Under the pieces are notes generated by a model. The model was not told the origin of the DNA. It ran no database searches and saw only the letters and a program-made list of their open reading frames with translations. The position numbers and the translations under genes were made by a program. A stretch of DNA of 64,000 bases from Chara braunii (Eukaryota > Streptophyta > Charophyceae > Charales > Characeae): NCBI GenBank assembly GCA_003427395.1, contig BFEA01000487.1, positions 1,074,737 through 1,138,736 of the forward strand, given 5' to 3'. Shown here piece by piece: positions 23,249 to 35,995 of this stretch (positions within the stretch are counted from its first letter, which is position 1; each line of letters begins with the position of its first letter).

Positions 23249-26200
23249 TTACATTCCATACCAAGAACTGGGAACAAGAGCTGTCTCAGGAGGAGGGAAA
23301 GGATCGGGGAATTCCGATAAAGGGCGCATGGGCACTGAAGCTCCTATATTAGTCCAATCACCAAATTGCAATCTGTAATCCCTTCGAATCTCATCATTAT
23401 CATCGTTCAATGCCCCATCCCATTTGATTTTCCCCAGTCTCCCTCCCTGATTCCCACCCAGCCAACTGCAACTGAATTTCCGAATATGAGTTTGAATTTC
23501 TGATTTATTTGAAAGAAATTGAATCTTTTTTTTGACTTGTGTCCATTTGAGAAGGATGTCTGTTTGAATTTGTTGCTGAATAGTGTCAGTGAAGTCTGGA
23601 CCATCCAGTCTGGCCCCTTCCCACTCATAAGTGCATCTCCTCATCCAGATGGCCTACATAACAGCTCTTCGCCCTATACTAAACAAATTATATATAAAAT
23701 CTTCCTGAATTTCCATTGGATCTAGTATCGGGTTCTATGTCTCTAAAAGAATAATTCTCCACCCCCATGTCCATGGAACTTGGGGGACTAATTGAGACCA
23801 GGAACAGTCCCACCACCTCCATAGCCAAGTGGCACCCGGACATTGCATGAATATGTGTTCAATAGTTTCAGGAATTATTCTACCAGGGAAAACTGATCTA
23901 CACAATTTGCACCACCTTGAGGCAATTCCTTTCTGCTCTAATGATGATTTGTCAATTAACCAGTCATTTGTTGGAAGACATCTGTGTTCAATTTGCTATT
24001 GAAGAGCAACAATTTTGGATGGTTTGTCTTTAACCGATTTGAACCATCTGACTGACCTCAACTCCTCCTTACTAATGTTGAGATGTTTCATCCATCTGGA
24101 GGACACCCTATCTTTTAGATTAATCTTCGGACGCAGCATCCGATAGATTGATTTAACTTTAATGAATGAATAGTCCTTTTATATGATCTACTATGCTTGC
24201 CTATTTTGATTTTAGAGCTCCATACCACATTGGTTGGATCTAGTGGCAATTTCATAATAGGGATGTCTCGTTTGAAGGCTAACCAAGAATCTTTTCTTTT
24301 GATTACTCTTATTCTAAAAATCTGACGGGCTTGGACCCATCTAATTTCCCCTTGTCCTTGTCCTACTGGAGTGGCGATATTGTTTGATGACAAAGAAAAA
24401 ACCAATAAAAAAATATCCCTATTTTTGAGTTTATCAAGAATCATATCAATTAACTGGGGCTGAGTTTTGATTGCTACCCAGTCATTTATCATTAATTTGG
24501 GGCCTCCCCTGAGAATATGTATCCAATCTAGTGGGATGAGTTCGATAATCCTTTCCAAAGCTACGGTCGGGTGGTGACAGTAGCGAAGATGAATCCGTAA
24601 TAAAGATGGATCTATCCAATCGTTGGTGTCAACATCCCATAGATCGTATATTCTCAAGATTCCTCTATTTACCCAGCTCTTCTAGGGCGAGTGCATACAA
24701 TGGAGGACGTACCCCTAAGAATCCCGGATTCACCTATTATCGAACAGAGGTTGTTGGCAGACCTCCTCCCAACGATTTGGTGAGATTTTATCTGTAAGAG
24801 GAAGTTTCCTCCAAGTTTTAAGCATGGGAACCCAAAATGGGTCTTTCTTCAGGTCTTGTCTGATTGCCTGCCTATTTGAGACGGTGGTTGTCATAATAGG
24901 ATTAGAAATCCCTTTAAGGATTGACCAAGATCAATTTTCCAACCATGACAAGGGGTCGATATCCTTAGTCGTAGGGGGAGCATGACGTTTGATTTGTTCT
25001 AAGGTTAAGGCTGACCATGGGGTTTGAGGGTTGAAAAGCAGACGTTGAATCCATTGAATAGAAAGGGACTTGACCTGAGTTGAGGGGTCAAAAATTTCCA
25101 AGCCACCCTCTGCTTTTGGTTGAATTACTGATTGTCATGCTACCCTATTGATAACATTGTTAAGTTCATGATTACCCTCCATAAGAAGGCACTTAACTGA
25201 CGCTGGAGAGCCTTAAGGGAGTCTTTATCCATAGACCAAATCGCTGACTTATACCAGATAGATGCAAGGACTACATTATCGATTATCAGAGATCTGCCAA
25301 AAACCGAGGTATGCTTGTTCGTCCATAACTCCAATTTGGTCTGAGCAAGTTGAGAGATCCATTCATTATGAGATTTTTGTTGACCCTCAACTGAAAATGA
25401 GATCCCTAATACTCTAATGGGAGTGTCAAAGGATAGCCACTTTATTCTGGGAAGCTCTGGTGGTCTCCCTCCTTAGTGATGAATCCGCCAACCCGTTGTT
25501 TTGTTTCCTCAATTAACCTTCATATATGAAAAATGACAAAATCTATCCATCATCTTTTGAATTTCAGTCTTATTTTCATGGGAAGCATCAACCATAAGGG
25601 ATAAATCGTCAGAAAAAAAAGAGCAAACTGAAATTGCTTCCTCTGGAATACTAGTAACCTATATACGACGAATATCTTTATGTTGTCTCAAATTTGTTGC
25701 TAGTGCTTCCATGATTATGACAAAAAAAAAAGGTGCAAGAGGATCGTCTTGTCTAACCGATCTCTCTAACGGGATGGGGAGGGGCACATTGTTCTTGACC
25801 ATGACCCTGGTTGTGACATTCTTGTGTAAGATTTTTATCCATCTTCTAAATCAAAAACCAAAATTAAATTTGTCTAGACACACGTCCAGAAAAAAGTCAA
25901 TCCACATGATCATATGCTTTTTCAAAATCAATAAATATAAAGGTTGCATTGTGTTTAGACCGACGAGAAACTTGAAGTAATTCATTTACCAATAAGATAT
26001 TGTCTTGAATGTTTCTGTCGACTATGAATCCAGTTTGAGATGGATGCATAATCTCTGGAATAATTGTAGATATTTTATGTGCTAGTGCTTTAACTATTAA
26101 TTTATAAACCACTGTTAGCAGGGTAATCGGACGATAATTCCTTATATTGGACTTATCTCCTTTCTTGTAGAGTAGCGTAAGCACTCCTTGTCCCACAAAT

Positions 26201-27348
26201 TCTCCCATTTCCCCGAGCTTCATACTGCGTGGTAATAATCCATCAGATCTTCTGAGATAGAGTCTCATAATACTACCCACAGTTCTTTAGGAAGACTATC
26301 AATACCTGAGGACTTATCTTCTTCCATTAGTAAGAGGGTTTTCCAGATTTCTTCTTTAGAAAGAGGTCTTTCTATCATTTCCTTATGTTCATCTGATAAT
26401 GATTTGTTTAACAGTCGAAGGAAGTCTTCTATTTCCACCTTACGCTTATCTATAGGGATATGACTGTTTTGTGAAGTGAAGAGTGACTTAAAAAAAATCC
26501 TAGCTATTTTAGTACAATCAGAAGTCGAGGTGACAAAGTTCTTATTAGGGTCGGACGGGTTCTCAAAAGCTTCAATAATAGTTATTCCTGTTCTAGCTCT
26601 GACCATTGCAAAAAGCCGTGCATCCATTGAACCCTCCATATCCTGGCATCTGAGTTTTCCCTTAATTCTTAGTCCTTGCCATCAATATTCCATTTGGGTC
26701 AACAACTGATTTTTTAAGGATTTGAGTTCTTGTGCTAATGATTGTAACAATTCTTGGTCCTCTTGTTCCTCTGTATTTAGCTCTTCATTTTGTAATTCAT
26801 GGATTCTATTATGGATGAGAATTTCTTTTGCACGTCTTTGTTTTGCCAATATTTTAGAGTATTCATTGCATTTACGGCCTAGAAAAGCGAGACCGTTGTT
26901 TAACCATTTTACATCATCATTCAGACGCTCCCTCTCTTCCCTCCAAAAGTTCCAAACATCTCGAAGGTAGTCAAGGAAACAATCAGTTTTTAGATGAGAG
27001 GTATTAAGGTGATAATACCCTTTCCATTGATCAGGTTTCTTTCTGAAAGAAAAAATTGTCACACACATGGCGTGGTCCAGACCTGGGAGAGGACTTTTTG
27101 GAAAAAAATCTGCTAATTGGACAGCTCCTTGTATTTCTTCTGACACTAGGATTAAATCAATACGAGTTTAAACTGTGATTGGAAGTACTCTTTCTGAAGC
27201 AAGTGAAGGCCTTCAGCATCATATTTAGTCTTCTATATGAATCAAATAGATTGAGGGTTTGGCATAGGTTAACAATTATCCTTTCATCCTGTGTTATGTA
27301 GGAAGGGCACGGGGAAGGGAGACGCCACCTGTATAGGTGACGATCCAA
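23249..27348 (-). pseudogene. LINE ORF2 (endonuclease end, RT, C-terminal region), copy A
   Basis: In minus-strand order: the end of an APE-type endonuclease (PGLDHAMCVTIFSF, about 27080), a linker with coiled-coil character, then RT motifs FIFIDFEKAYDHVD (about 25900), ERSVRQDDPLAPFFF (about 25760) and FFSDDLSL (about 25610). The last has serine where most relatives have alanine or tyrosine (F/YADD). A long C-terminal region follows, ending in MRPLSEFPDPFPP and SSWYG at 23249. Many stops and frame changes interrupt it, so it is a pseudogene. Confidence 0.85.
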
Positions 27349-27496
27349 AATTTCTAACCAAATTTGAGTTAAAAGTCAAAATTTCACTCAAAAACTATAA
27401 AAAGCTTAAAAAAAATATTTAAAAACTAATAAAAGGTAATGAATTATTAATTATTAAAAAATTGGGGTTGTCTAATAAATTATTATATAGAGAGAG

Positions 27497-27714
27497 CATG
27501 TTCGGACCCCCCAAAAAAGCATAAACAGACCTGAAACCCCCCCAAAACAATTTTGGGGGTTTGGCTCCTCAATGGGGAAGGGTCCTGGACCCTTTTTTTT
27601 TTTTTTTTTCCCCTCGAAATTTGGCAGATCCGGACCTTCCAGACCGGACGTTTGGAGTCCGGACTGAATCCAGACCGTCTGGACGACGGTCCGGACGTCC
27701 AGATCGTAGCCATG
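27497..27714. mobile_element. second TCCGGA-rich element (hAT-like?)
   Basis: The right end CGTAGCCATG (27705-27714) is the exact inverse of the left end of the element at 22709. Next to it are repeated GTCCGGAC and TCTGGACGAC motifs. The left part holds GGGGGTTT/AAACCCCC inverted motifs and a poly(T) run (27591-27609). The left boundary (CATGTTCGGACC at 27497) is approximate. It lies between LINE copies A and B. Confidence 0.4.
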
Positions 27715-27944
27715 ATTATTATTATTTATTTTTTCTTCTTTTTATGTATGCGGATCCACGATTCTGGGTACGTATGCATACTCCAGAGTACGTACGTGTA
27801 GTCCCCGCATACGAGTACGGGGTGCTACCCAGGTTGAAAGCTTACAATTTTGTGGGCTTGATTAAATTGTTTTTTACGACTAAATCCTTTTATGAGAAAA
27901 GTTGATTGTCTGCTAAATTTTTTGTGGAAAGAGAATATAAGAAC

Positions 27945-30675
27945 AAGACGAGTTGCGGCACATCCCAATAGAAGTACAAGCAATATTCATCCACGATTTT
28001 GGACAACAGTTACAAAATTGTGGATTTCATTGATCCATTGCCAACATACGTGGCCGAACGGGATGATTACCTGATGTTGGCAATAGATCTGCCAAAAGAT
28101 CAGTCATTCTCCTTGGATGACATTATCCCCCTCAAAATGGGAGGGAGAATATACCAGATCCACATGACACATAAATTCCGCCCTTGGTGTTCTAACTGCA
28201 GAGAGTATGGTCACCTTAGTACGGAAATAGTGTGGCCCAAAATCCCCAACATGCTCTTCCTTCAGAACAAAGGCTCAAGCATGATCCACAGAGGCCTCAT
28301 AAATGGGTCCCAGTAGTGCCGCGTTATGAAGGATAGGTATACAGTGAAGACCATAACCCGATGGGACAACCAATTGGTTGGGCCTGGGATGGCAGAGGTG
28401 AGCTGCGCAAGAATCCCAGACCACCAGCAGACTGGTCGCCACCTCAGCAACCACCACCAAGCCAGCAGCAACAACCGCGTCTAGGGAGAGGAGGGTAATC
28501 TCACCAGCTCCAACATCCACAGTTGTCGCAGCAGTCCCAGCAGTCCCAGCAGTCTCAGCAATCCCGACATCACCAACAGTCCCCACAGCCCCAAAGGCCC
28601 GAACCTGGCAATGGGACTAAGTCAGCGGGATCAACAACGTTGTCAGGTACTGGTGAAGGTTGGTGGGACTGGTGGGACTGGTGAGATGGGTGGGAATGGA
28701 GGGTCAGGTAAACATGGAGAGATTGGTTTAGCAGCAAACAACTCACTGAGAATCTCCCTCCAGGATCCCCTGAATGAGAAAGTGGAGAGGCAAGTCGTAA
28801 AAGACAAGTTGTCGGTCTGGATCCATCCTCCTGTTTGCCAAAGAATTGTCAGCCAACCGCTGCAGGATGGAGGGAGGTGAAAAAGAAAAATGCTTGGAGG
28901 AAGAAAGATGTCACCCTGCAGTCAACACAGTCTTCAGTATCCTCAACGCAGTCTGAACAGCAACAACAGAATGAGGAGGATTTGCGAAATGCAGCGATTG
29001 GTACGAATGAGCCAACTGTAGATGGAACTGTGTGGGTAGAGAGAGATCAGGGACATGATGGACAGGATGGTTATGATGAACAATCAGAGTTGATGAATGT
29101 AGACGCTCTCAAGGATACTTTTGGCACAGATCCGATGGAAGTAGAAAATACTCCAATAGTGGCCTCCCCTCTAAATCCGCTGATTCCTGTGGGGAAAGAC
29201 TTGGATGCCACAGCAAAATTAAGCACAAAACTATCAAAAATGACAAAAATTGTTGACTGGTTATTGGTTCATCTACAAATGGAAGTTCCCACTTGGGAAG
29301 AGGAAGTGAACCAAAACATCCACTGTTAGTTAATGCATATGCTGGTTAGTAGTGACAACCTTAAGATGGCTGTTCAGCATTGTCTCCCGCCAGACACAGA
29401 TTGGGCGGAAATTAGTAACAAGCTGCTATTTATTGTTTCCACCGGGTTTTGCCCCACACAGTCTGTTGGGGGAACATATCTCATGGAATCCAGGCAGACT
29501 GGTGAGAAACTGGATAAGGTTTCAGATAGTGCTTGCTTGCTGGAATCCAAGCAAAGTGACCAGAATATGTATCTCCAGCACCCACTTACGGAAAGTGGAA
29601 GCGTGCAACAGAAGGAGGGGCTGGCAGCATACATCAAGAGTGCCAGAAGCCTGAAAAAAGTAAAGGCACGAGCTTGAAAAAAGAACCTGAATTCACGAGA
29701 ACACAACAAAGAACAGGAATGGTTACAGCCAGAGAGAAAGGCTAGGGAGAAATTCAAAACATACCTGGGTGAAATCAGAAAAATGGTTGACGAGTCTTCA
29801 AGGTGGCAAGTAATGCTATGCCGCTACGTGCTGACAACGAGAACAGACGAGTCCGTTTTCAATAGGAAAAATAAAGTTAAAAAAAAAATGCAAAAAATGC
29901 AGAGAAGTTATCATTGCAAGTGATCAGACTCAACAGCTGTTGCACCAGGCTATTCCCCCTACCAGTACTTTGGTGGTAGGACATATGTGCTGCTACATGC
30001 CCAGCAAGAAGATCCCATCATCATCCAAGTGATGGGATTGATGGTCTCAAACACACAGCAGCACGATTCACCTGGGGACCGTATCCACGTCAGCACCAGC
30101 AGTGCGGTAGCTCTTCTCCTTGCCTCATCACCTTACAACGTAGCAGGAGGTGAACATCGGGGGGGACACTTTGGAATCAGCCCTGGGGGTGAGACACCTA
30201 AACAGGTTGTTGAAGTGGCACAGACAACCAGCGACCCCGGGGAAGACTTATTTTCAGAGGACATGCTGTGCCCCCGTCGAACAAAAAACATAGTAGAGAC
30301 CCATGAACTGAAAGAGGTTGCGTCTGAGCTCACGAGGGAATGAAAGCATTTGCTGTTAACTCATTCTCAGACAGATTCCACAACGACTCAGCAAAGGGTT
30401 GGGGCCTTGGGAGAAGAGCATGCTGTGGAGTTTGAGGAGGAAGAAAAAACAACAAATACGAACAAGCTCCCTCTTGTCTCAGTCATCAACTGTGGAAATT
30501 GATTACATGCACGACCTTCACACAAGGGAAGCAAACGACAAAGCAGAAGAAAAAGAGAAAAAAAGAGATATTTGCAGGAGAGAGACTTCACACAGAACAT
30601 CTGGCAGTGAAACTGTCGCATACCGTAAAGGTGCAGACCAGAACAAGAACCGACCTCTCTCACGTAGTAAAGGAT
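27945..30675 (+). pseudogene. LINE ORF1 (nucleic-acid-binding protein), copy B
   Basis: Plus-strand ORF1 similar to copy C (57604-60648). Sequence near LRHIPIEVQAIFIHDFGQ is followed after a frameshift by KIVDFIDPLPTYVAERDDY, then KMGGRIYQIH and a zinc knuckle CSNCREYGHLST (about 28180-28225). Further on are a Gln/Pro-rich part, an acidic part with NVDALKDTFGTDPMEVE (about 29090-29150) and a low-complexity tail that runs into the gap. An in-frame TAG after PRYEG (about 28335) matches a TAG at the same place in copy C. The N terminus is missing. Confidence 0.75.
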
Positions 30676-31194
30676 NNNNNNNNNNNNNNNNNNNNNNNNN
30701 NNNNNNNNNNNNNNNNNNNNNNNNNNNNNNNNNNNNNNNNNNNNNNNNNNNNNNNNNNNNNNNNNNNNNNNNNNNNNNNNNNNNNNNNNNNNNNNNNNNN
30801 NNNNNNNNNNNNNNNNNNNNNNNNNNNNNNNNNNNNNNNNNNNNNNNNNNNNNNNNNNNNNNNNNNNNNNNNNNNNNNNNNNNNNNNNNNNNNNNNNNNN
30901 NNNNNNNNNNNNNNNNNNNNNNNNNNNNNNNNNNNNNNNNNNNNNNNNNNNNNNNNNNNNNNNNNNNNNNNNNNNNNNNNNNNNNNNNNNNNNNNNNNNN
31001 NNNNNNNNNNNNNNNNNNNNNNNNNNNNNNNNNNNNNNNNNNNNNNNNNNNNNNNNNNNNNNNNNNNNNNNNNNNNNNNNNNNNNNNNNNNNNNNNNNNN
31101 NNNNNNNNNNNNNNNNNNNNNNNNNNNNNNNNNNNNNNNNNNNNNNNNNNNNNNNNNNNNNNNNNNNNNNNNNNNNNNNNNNNNNNNNNNNNNN
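30676..31194. other. assembly gap (519 N)
   Basis: Unknown bases, bounded on the right by (TC)n(TG)n, which probably caused the gap. Confidence 0.99.
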
Positions 31195-31256
<62 letters not shown>

Positions 31257-31261
31257 TGTGT
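31195..31261. repeat. (TC)n(TG)n compound microsatellite
   Basis: A TC run to about 31239 followed by a TG run to 31261. Confidence 0.95.
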
Positions 31262-31763
31262 CCGGTACTAACCTGTGAAGGTGGCGCCTTGTTGCAGGTA
31301 CATTGAAGACGAAGCTGGAGCTATGGCCCCACAGGTAAGTCTCCCTGGCCTCCGCCAACCATATCTCTCTCTCTCCAAAGCTACTCTAGCTCCTACTAGC
31401 GCCCAGCACTGAAGACTACTGCTAACGCTACCACTACTCCTGCAGCGCTCCTCCAGAGTGCTGCTGCCGAATCCTGAAGACTGCCTCCTGCCTCCTGCCT
31501 CCTGAACTGCACGTGAAGTGCCTGGGAAGTCCCTATGAACTACCTCGTGACTCCCTGCAGCCTGCAGGGCGGGCCAGTCTTATATAGTGCTGGCCCGTCC
31601 GGGAGGCTGCTCTTGCCAATGGCAAAACGTGCCAGACCCTGGTGTTGAAGTTCAAACAAAGGTTGTTTTGAAAACAGGCCCAAAATGGCCTGTGCTAAAA
31701 CCCTGGTCTGGTGCCTAATTTTGAGGGCAGGTCGACTTTATGAGGGCCTGAAAATGGCCCTCG
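31262..31763. other. unassigned sequence with TATA-like motif
   Basis: No coding sequence was recognised. Features are CTCCTG repeats near 31490-31505 and a TTATATAG motif at 31580-31587 in GC-rich sequence. It could be the 5' untranslated or promoter part of the LINE whose ORF1 end follows at 31943, but I cannot show that. Confidence 0.35.
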
Positions 31764-31910
31764 TTTCAGACTTTTAGGCTGAAACGACACAGGGCCTGTA
31801 GGCCCTTGTTTTCAGACTTTCAGGCTGAAAACGACACAGGGCCTGTAGGCCCTTGTTTTCAGGCTTTCAGGTTGAAAACGAGACAGGGCCTGTAGGGCCC
31901 TTACTTTTCC
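31764..31910. repeat. 46-47-bp minisatellite, three units
   Basis: Three tandem units share TTTTCAG.CTTTCAGG(C/T)TGAAAACGA and ACAGGGCCTGTAGG. Each contains an internal inverted pair (TTTCAG/CTGAAA) that could form a small hairpin. Confidence 0.85.
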
Positions 31911-31942
31911 TCGTTTGGTCGGGCCTTGCAGGCCCGTGTGGA

Positions 31943-32522
31943 TGCACAGTACTAGTAAGCGCCAACGCCTCAAACAGTGGCTGAACAAAAATCAGGAAGA
32001 CACCCCTCTCTCAAAGAAAGGTATAGTGGTCTTTTCGGTTAGGCTCAAGGATGGTAGCTGGGAGGTAGGGCTATCAGAGCCCCCTGGAGCTCAATATGGC
32101 GAAGTAACAATACAGGGGATCCAGTCTTTGTTCATGGCTCCCTCGACTTTGACTAGGGGCAGAGCAGGGGAAGCACTGATTAAAGTAGAAATTACGAAAT
32201 TTATCAAAGAGAAATTTCCTAAAGGTGGAGTGACCACTCTTACCCTTTTTTTTTTTTTTTTTTTTTTTTGACCACTCTTACCCTAGTGGCAGGGTCGTGT
32301 ACAGTTGCAGAGAGAGATGTCTATCTCAAATTTGAAGCGGCCAAACAGATCGATCTCCGCTGGTTCGGACAGGACAACTTGAAGGACCTGCAGGTGCTAA
32401 AAATTAAAGCAAGCAACTTTTGGACAGAATCTGATGCGGGGACCCTTCTGAGGCGCCTTTTACGGCACTGTACTTTGGATGTGGGGGGTATTCCACGTGA
32501 GAGTAACTGGGAAAATATGTGA
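31943..32522 (+). pseudogene. probable LINE ORF1 C-terminal part, copy D
   Basis: The reading frame STSKRQRLKQWLNKNQ, then VVFSVRLKDGSWEVGLSEPP, continues after a 38-bp insertion (poly(T) plus target duplication, 32246-32283) into LVAGSCTVAERDVYLKFEAA and ends at 32522, just before ORF2 at 32612. I infer ORF1 from position only; this domain is not evident in the ORF1 copies B and C and I recognise no family. Removing the insertion restores a continuous frame, so the break is recent relative to the copy. Confidence 0.5.
32246..32283 (-). mobile_element. poly(A)-only insertion with 15-bp target duplication
   Basis: Twenty-four T residues (poly(A) on the minus strand) are flanked by two perfect copies of TGACCACTCTTACCC (32231-32245 and 32269-32283). 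Nothing else is inserted. This is what target-primed reverse transcription would leave if it aborted within the poly(A). It disrupts the copy D reading frame. Confidence 0.85.
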
Positions 32523-32611
32523 ACTACGAGATGATTGCTCCTTACCCTAAGTCCGTGCCAGGCAATTTCCTAGCGATCCTATCAGTTTAAATGGTTTGAG
32601 AATGGTTAATA

Positions 32612-33500
32612 ATGGAAGGAATTGAAGTAATTAGTGCGTTATATAATAGAGACAGGGAATGGAAACTGTTTAAACGAAATGCGGGTTTAGATTTACGATC
32701 CCTAAACATTAATGGACTGACTTCTGCCAAACAGAATAAAAGACAAGCTATTTATGACCAACTGAAGGGCATAGATGGAAAGGAATGGCCTGATGTTATT
32801 TGCATCCAAGAGACACATCTCATGGATACAGTATCATACAGATAGTCATTGTCACAAAGAAATATGGCCGTATCAATTGTACAGATCACATGCGCCTAAA
32901 GCAGGTACACAAGGGAGATGGGTGTATATTCTAGCAATGCTGGAACTGGAGGTGGTCAGCATTTTATGTGTGTATGGGCCGAATGAAGTTGGTGAACGAC
33001 AAACTTTCATCGGTAACGTTCTCCCACGACTCCCAGTGGGCATACCCATATTTATTATAGGAGACTTTAATGCTACTCCAGACTGACACTTGGATCGTTG
33101 GCTCATTCCCTGTCCATGTCCAGCATATGCTGAGATGGATAAGTTAACAATAGCTAACCTATGTCGCACACTGAATCTTTTTGACCCATCCCGAAGACTT
33201 AGTCTCACAACTAAATCATATACCTACTTCAGGAAAGGACAATCAGGTAAGCGCTTAAAATCACGTATAGATTTAATCCTTGTTGCCGAGGAATCGCAAG
33301 GAGCACCTCAAGTAGCGGAAATCCTTCCTAGAAGTCATTTCCCTGGGTTGGACCATACCATGTGTGTGGCCGTCTTTTCGTTTCGTACGAAACTTGACAA
33401 AAAAAAATGCTACTATAAATTAAACACTTCGCATTTAAAAATGGAGTGTTTTATTGAATATGTTCAAGATGTATGGAAATTATGGAAGGAACATAAAAAA
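32612..33500 (+). pseudogene. LINE ORF2 endonuclease domain, copy D
   Basis: ORF2 starts at the ATG at 32612 (MEGIEVISALYNRDREWKLF) and contains the APE-type endonuclease landmarks in order: DLRSLNINGL, ICIQETHL (catalytic Glu), VYGPNE, IIGDFNATPD, SRIDLIL and PGLDHTMCVAVFSF. The last position block is LDH rather than the usual SDH. A frameshift near 32840 and a stop after FNATPD break it. At about 33500 the frame is cut by the insertion that ends at 36089. Confidence 0.85.
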
Positions 33501-33588
33501 CTCGTTAAAAATTACATGGGTTCTGAACAATTTCGTTTGTATGATTGTGATTTGTTTAAAATCTGATTCGTGAGATCTTAAGTGTTTT

Positions 33589-33785
33589 CTGGATGTAATT
33601 GACCCCTAATATGAAATTCGTATTTTCGGTTCTGAGCATGGATGTAATTGATCCCTAATCTGAAATTCGTATTTTCTGTTTTGAGCAAGATCCATAATAT
33701 GAAAATCGTATTTTCTGAGTAGGATTCTTAATCTTAAATTCGTATTTTCTGAGCAAGATTCCTAATCTGAAATTCGTAAATCAGA
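33589..33785. repeat. tandem repeat, ATCTGAAATTCGTATTTTCTG units
   Basis: Four to five diverged units of about 45-60 bp share TGAAATTCGTATTTTC(T/G)G and a preceding AT(C/T)CCTAAT. They lie at the left end of the insertion in LINE copy D. Confidence 0.8.
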
Positions 33786-34081
33786 GTTTTGCTCTGATCC
33801 CTGTGAATGATTACTCAATCTTGAATTACAAAGGGTTACAAATTGATTTTCTCAAAGTGGAATTGATGTCCTACGTTTATCCATCTTTGATTTAATTCAA
33901 AATTTGATGTAGTTTTTCGCATCTTTGATTTAATTCTAAATCTGATGTAGTTCTTCGGCGGTTGTAGTTCAAATTTGCTAGGATGCGGCCTTGCAAATGA
34001 AAGGGGGAAGGTCGAATTAGAGGTAGGTGGGAAGTTGGGGGGTTCACTCAGAGGAGGGATCAACGGTTCAGGGTGATAAGT

Positions 34082-34890
34082 CTATTATCAGAAGGGTGAA
34101 GTGGGACGACATTGGCCGCTGCAGGAGCATTCGCTCTGTGATCAGGGGGAGCTTGAGGCCATTGAAGTTATGCCGAGGGTGGAAGGCATAACCATCTCGC
34201 CCAACGTAGCTATTGCCGGGGCGGTGACCCTGTAACCTTTAAGGGACCATACAATTAAGGGAGTTGTCGAGGGGGAAAACACTCTCTGTCCGCCAGAAAC
34301 AGTTAGGTCAGTACTGGGGCAGTTTGCTTTGCCTTATCACCCTAGCAGGGGGGGTATGAGATCTGATGATTTCTGGTACGATGATTGAAAGCTTGGGCGG
34401 CATGTCCTTCATCTGTGGTGAGTGAAGGAGACAGATTGTTAGTGGTTCTAGTTCTTGTCCTTTTTCCTTTTGACTTTCTTAAATGGGAAGGTGAAAGTTG
34501 GAAGTATGGTTTGGAGGAATTTTGGGTGGGCTTTTGCAGTAGAGGAAGGGTTGCTTAGGGTGGTAAGTCTACTAGGAGGGCAGGGTGGGGCGACATTGGC
34601 CGGTGCTGGAGCAGTGGCTCTGTGACCAAAAGGAGCTTGGGTCCATAAGAGTTATGCCGAGGGTGGAAGGCATAACCATCTCTTTCAACGTAGCTGATGC
34701 CGGGGCGGTGACCTTGTAACCCGGTAGGGGGTTTGCAGGTAAGGAAGTAGTCGAGGAAGGAAGATACTTCCTGTCCATCAGAAAACAGTTAGTTCGGTGC
34801 TGAGGCAGTTTGTGTTGCCGTGTAACCCTAGCAAGGGGGGTGTGAGAACCGACGATCTCTGGTACGAGGACTGAAAGCCTGAGCGGCGGT
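34082..34890 (+). repeat. 484-bp tandem duplication of retroposon monomers
   Basis: Two long copies (CGACATTGGCCG at 34107 and 34591) run in parallel for about 320 bp. Each contains three smaller related monomers of about 100 bp, each with a TGCCGGGGCGGTGACC.TGTAACC type core. A perfect 8-bp hairpin, GTTATGCC/GGCATAAC, lies around GAGGGTGGAA. This layered repetition resembles the tandem promoter monomers at the 5' end of some LINEs, a comparison, not proof. Confidence 0.7.
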
Positions 34891-35995
34891 TTCTCGTCTG
34901 TAGCGAGGGTCCGAGTTGGATTGTGTGGTGACTCTATTTCTGATTTTCGTCTCTCTAATTTTCATAGCTTTTTGTTTTCTGAATATGTTCTCGAATGGGA
35001 TTGAATTTTATGATTAAAATAATTCTTTGTAAGTTGGCGCTAGTGGCAGGGGGTCGAGGTTGCGATGGTGGGGGATAATGCGCTATTCGGCCATGGGGCT
35101 AACCTGCAGGGTGGAAATAGGGTACAACAACGGTGAAGATGGTGGCTTCATCGCTGTAAGACTTGCCGGAGTTGGGTTGTGACGGATTTGATGTGGGATA
35201 TCTGCAACCAACCCCCGAAGGAGCTGAGTGATCAGATCTGCAGTTATGGTGCTGACTGGTGGCTTGTCTCGTATTTGCTGTAGTCTTGGGTCCCCGTGGG
35301 CTTGCGAATGGACGAGGCCAGAACGACGCTGGTTGGTGCTGGGGCTTGGTCGCACTGCCCCGCAACTCGAGTTGTACGAGGGCAAGAGACCTGGTAGGGA
35401 GATTTGGGGAGTTGTCGAGGGTGGAAGGCACTCTAGTATCCTTTGGTGAGCTGGTACTTAGACTATGCTGGTCGGAGCCGGGGCGGGTCGTTTTGCCCTG
35501 TAGCCTAGCAGGTGGGTGGTTTTCTGGGTTGGGTCGTGCCACTCTGTAACTGAGCAGTTGGGGGTGTGAGGCCTAGTAGAGACTAAGTATCGGGATATAG
35601 GGATGAGGCAGGTAGGGGTGGGCTACTGAAAGGCTCTAAGCTAGGTATTTCTCGATCTGAATGCTCTTCTAAAAACAAAAGGGCCCTCTGCATGGAGAAG
35701 TAGATAGTTGGATATCAAGTGTCCTACTAGTGAGGGGGCTAGCTTGTAGGACGGAAATAGGGTACAACAATAGCGAAGATGGTGGCTCTGCTGTAGCAAG
35801 TCTTGCCGGAGTGAGGTAAAGAGGATTGATGGGGGTTTTCTGAGTCGTTTTCTGAACTTCGCTTATTCCTGAAGTTTGTCGTAGTAATTAGCTAAGTAAT
35901 TCAAATTTTTCCTAGCCAAAGTCGGGTAATGGCCCCGGTATCTCAAATATCTCAAATTTTCAAAGCTTCAAGCTTCTATGAAAAAATTTCCATAT

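Larger units (their letters stand above)
22964..27351 (-). mobile_element. LINE copy A, 5'-truncated, L1-like
   Basis: A minus-strand LINE from its poly(A) (a T run at 22964-22989) through the conserved 3' tail (22991-23047) to a 5' truncation in the endonuclease domain near 27350. Candidate target duplications are GTCAAAATTCC just before the T run and CAAAATTTCT just beyond 27350, imperfect and AT-rich. ORF1 and the ORF2 N terminus are missing. Truncation at the 5' end is the normal outcome of target-primed reverse transcription. Confidence 0.8.

Noticed and set aside
35460-35540. Pol III A box (TAGCCTAGCAGG) in the retroposon monomer
   Set aside because: It fits the A-box consensus, but no convincing B box follows at normal spacing and the match is not conserved in every monomer.
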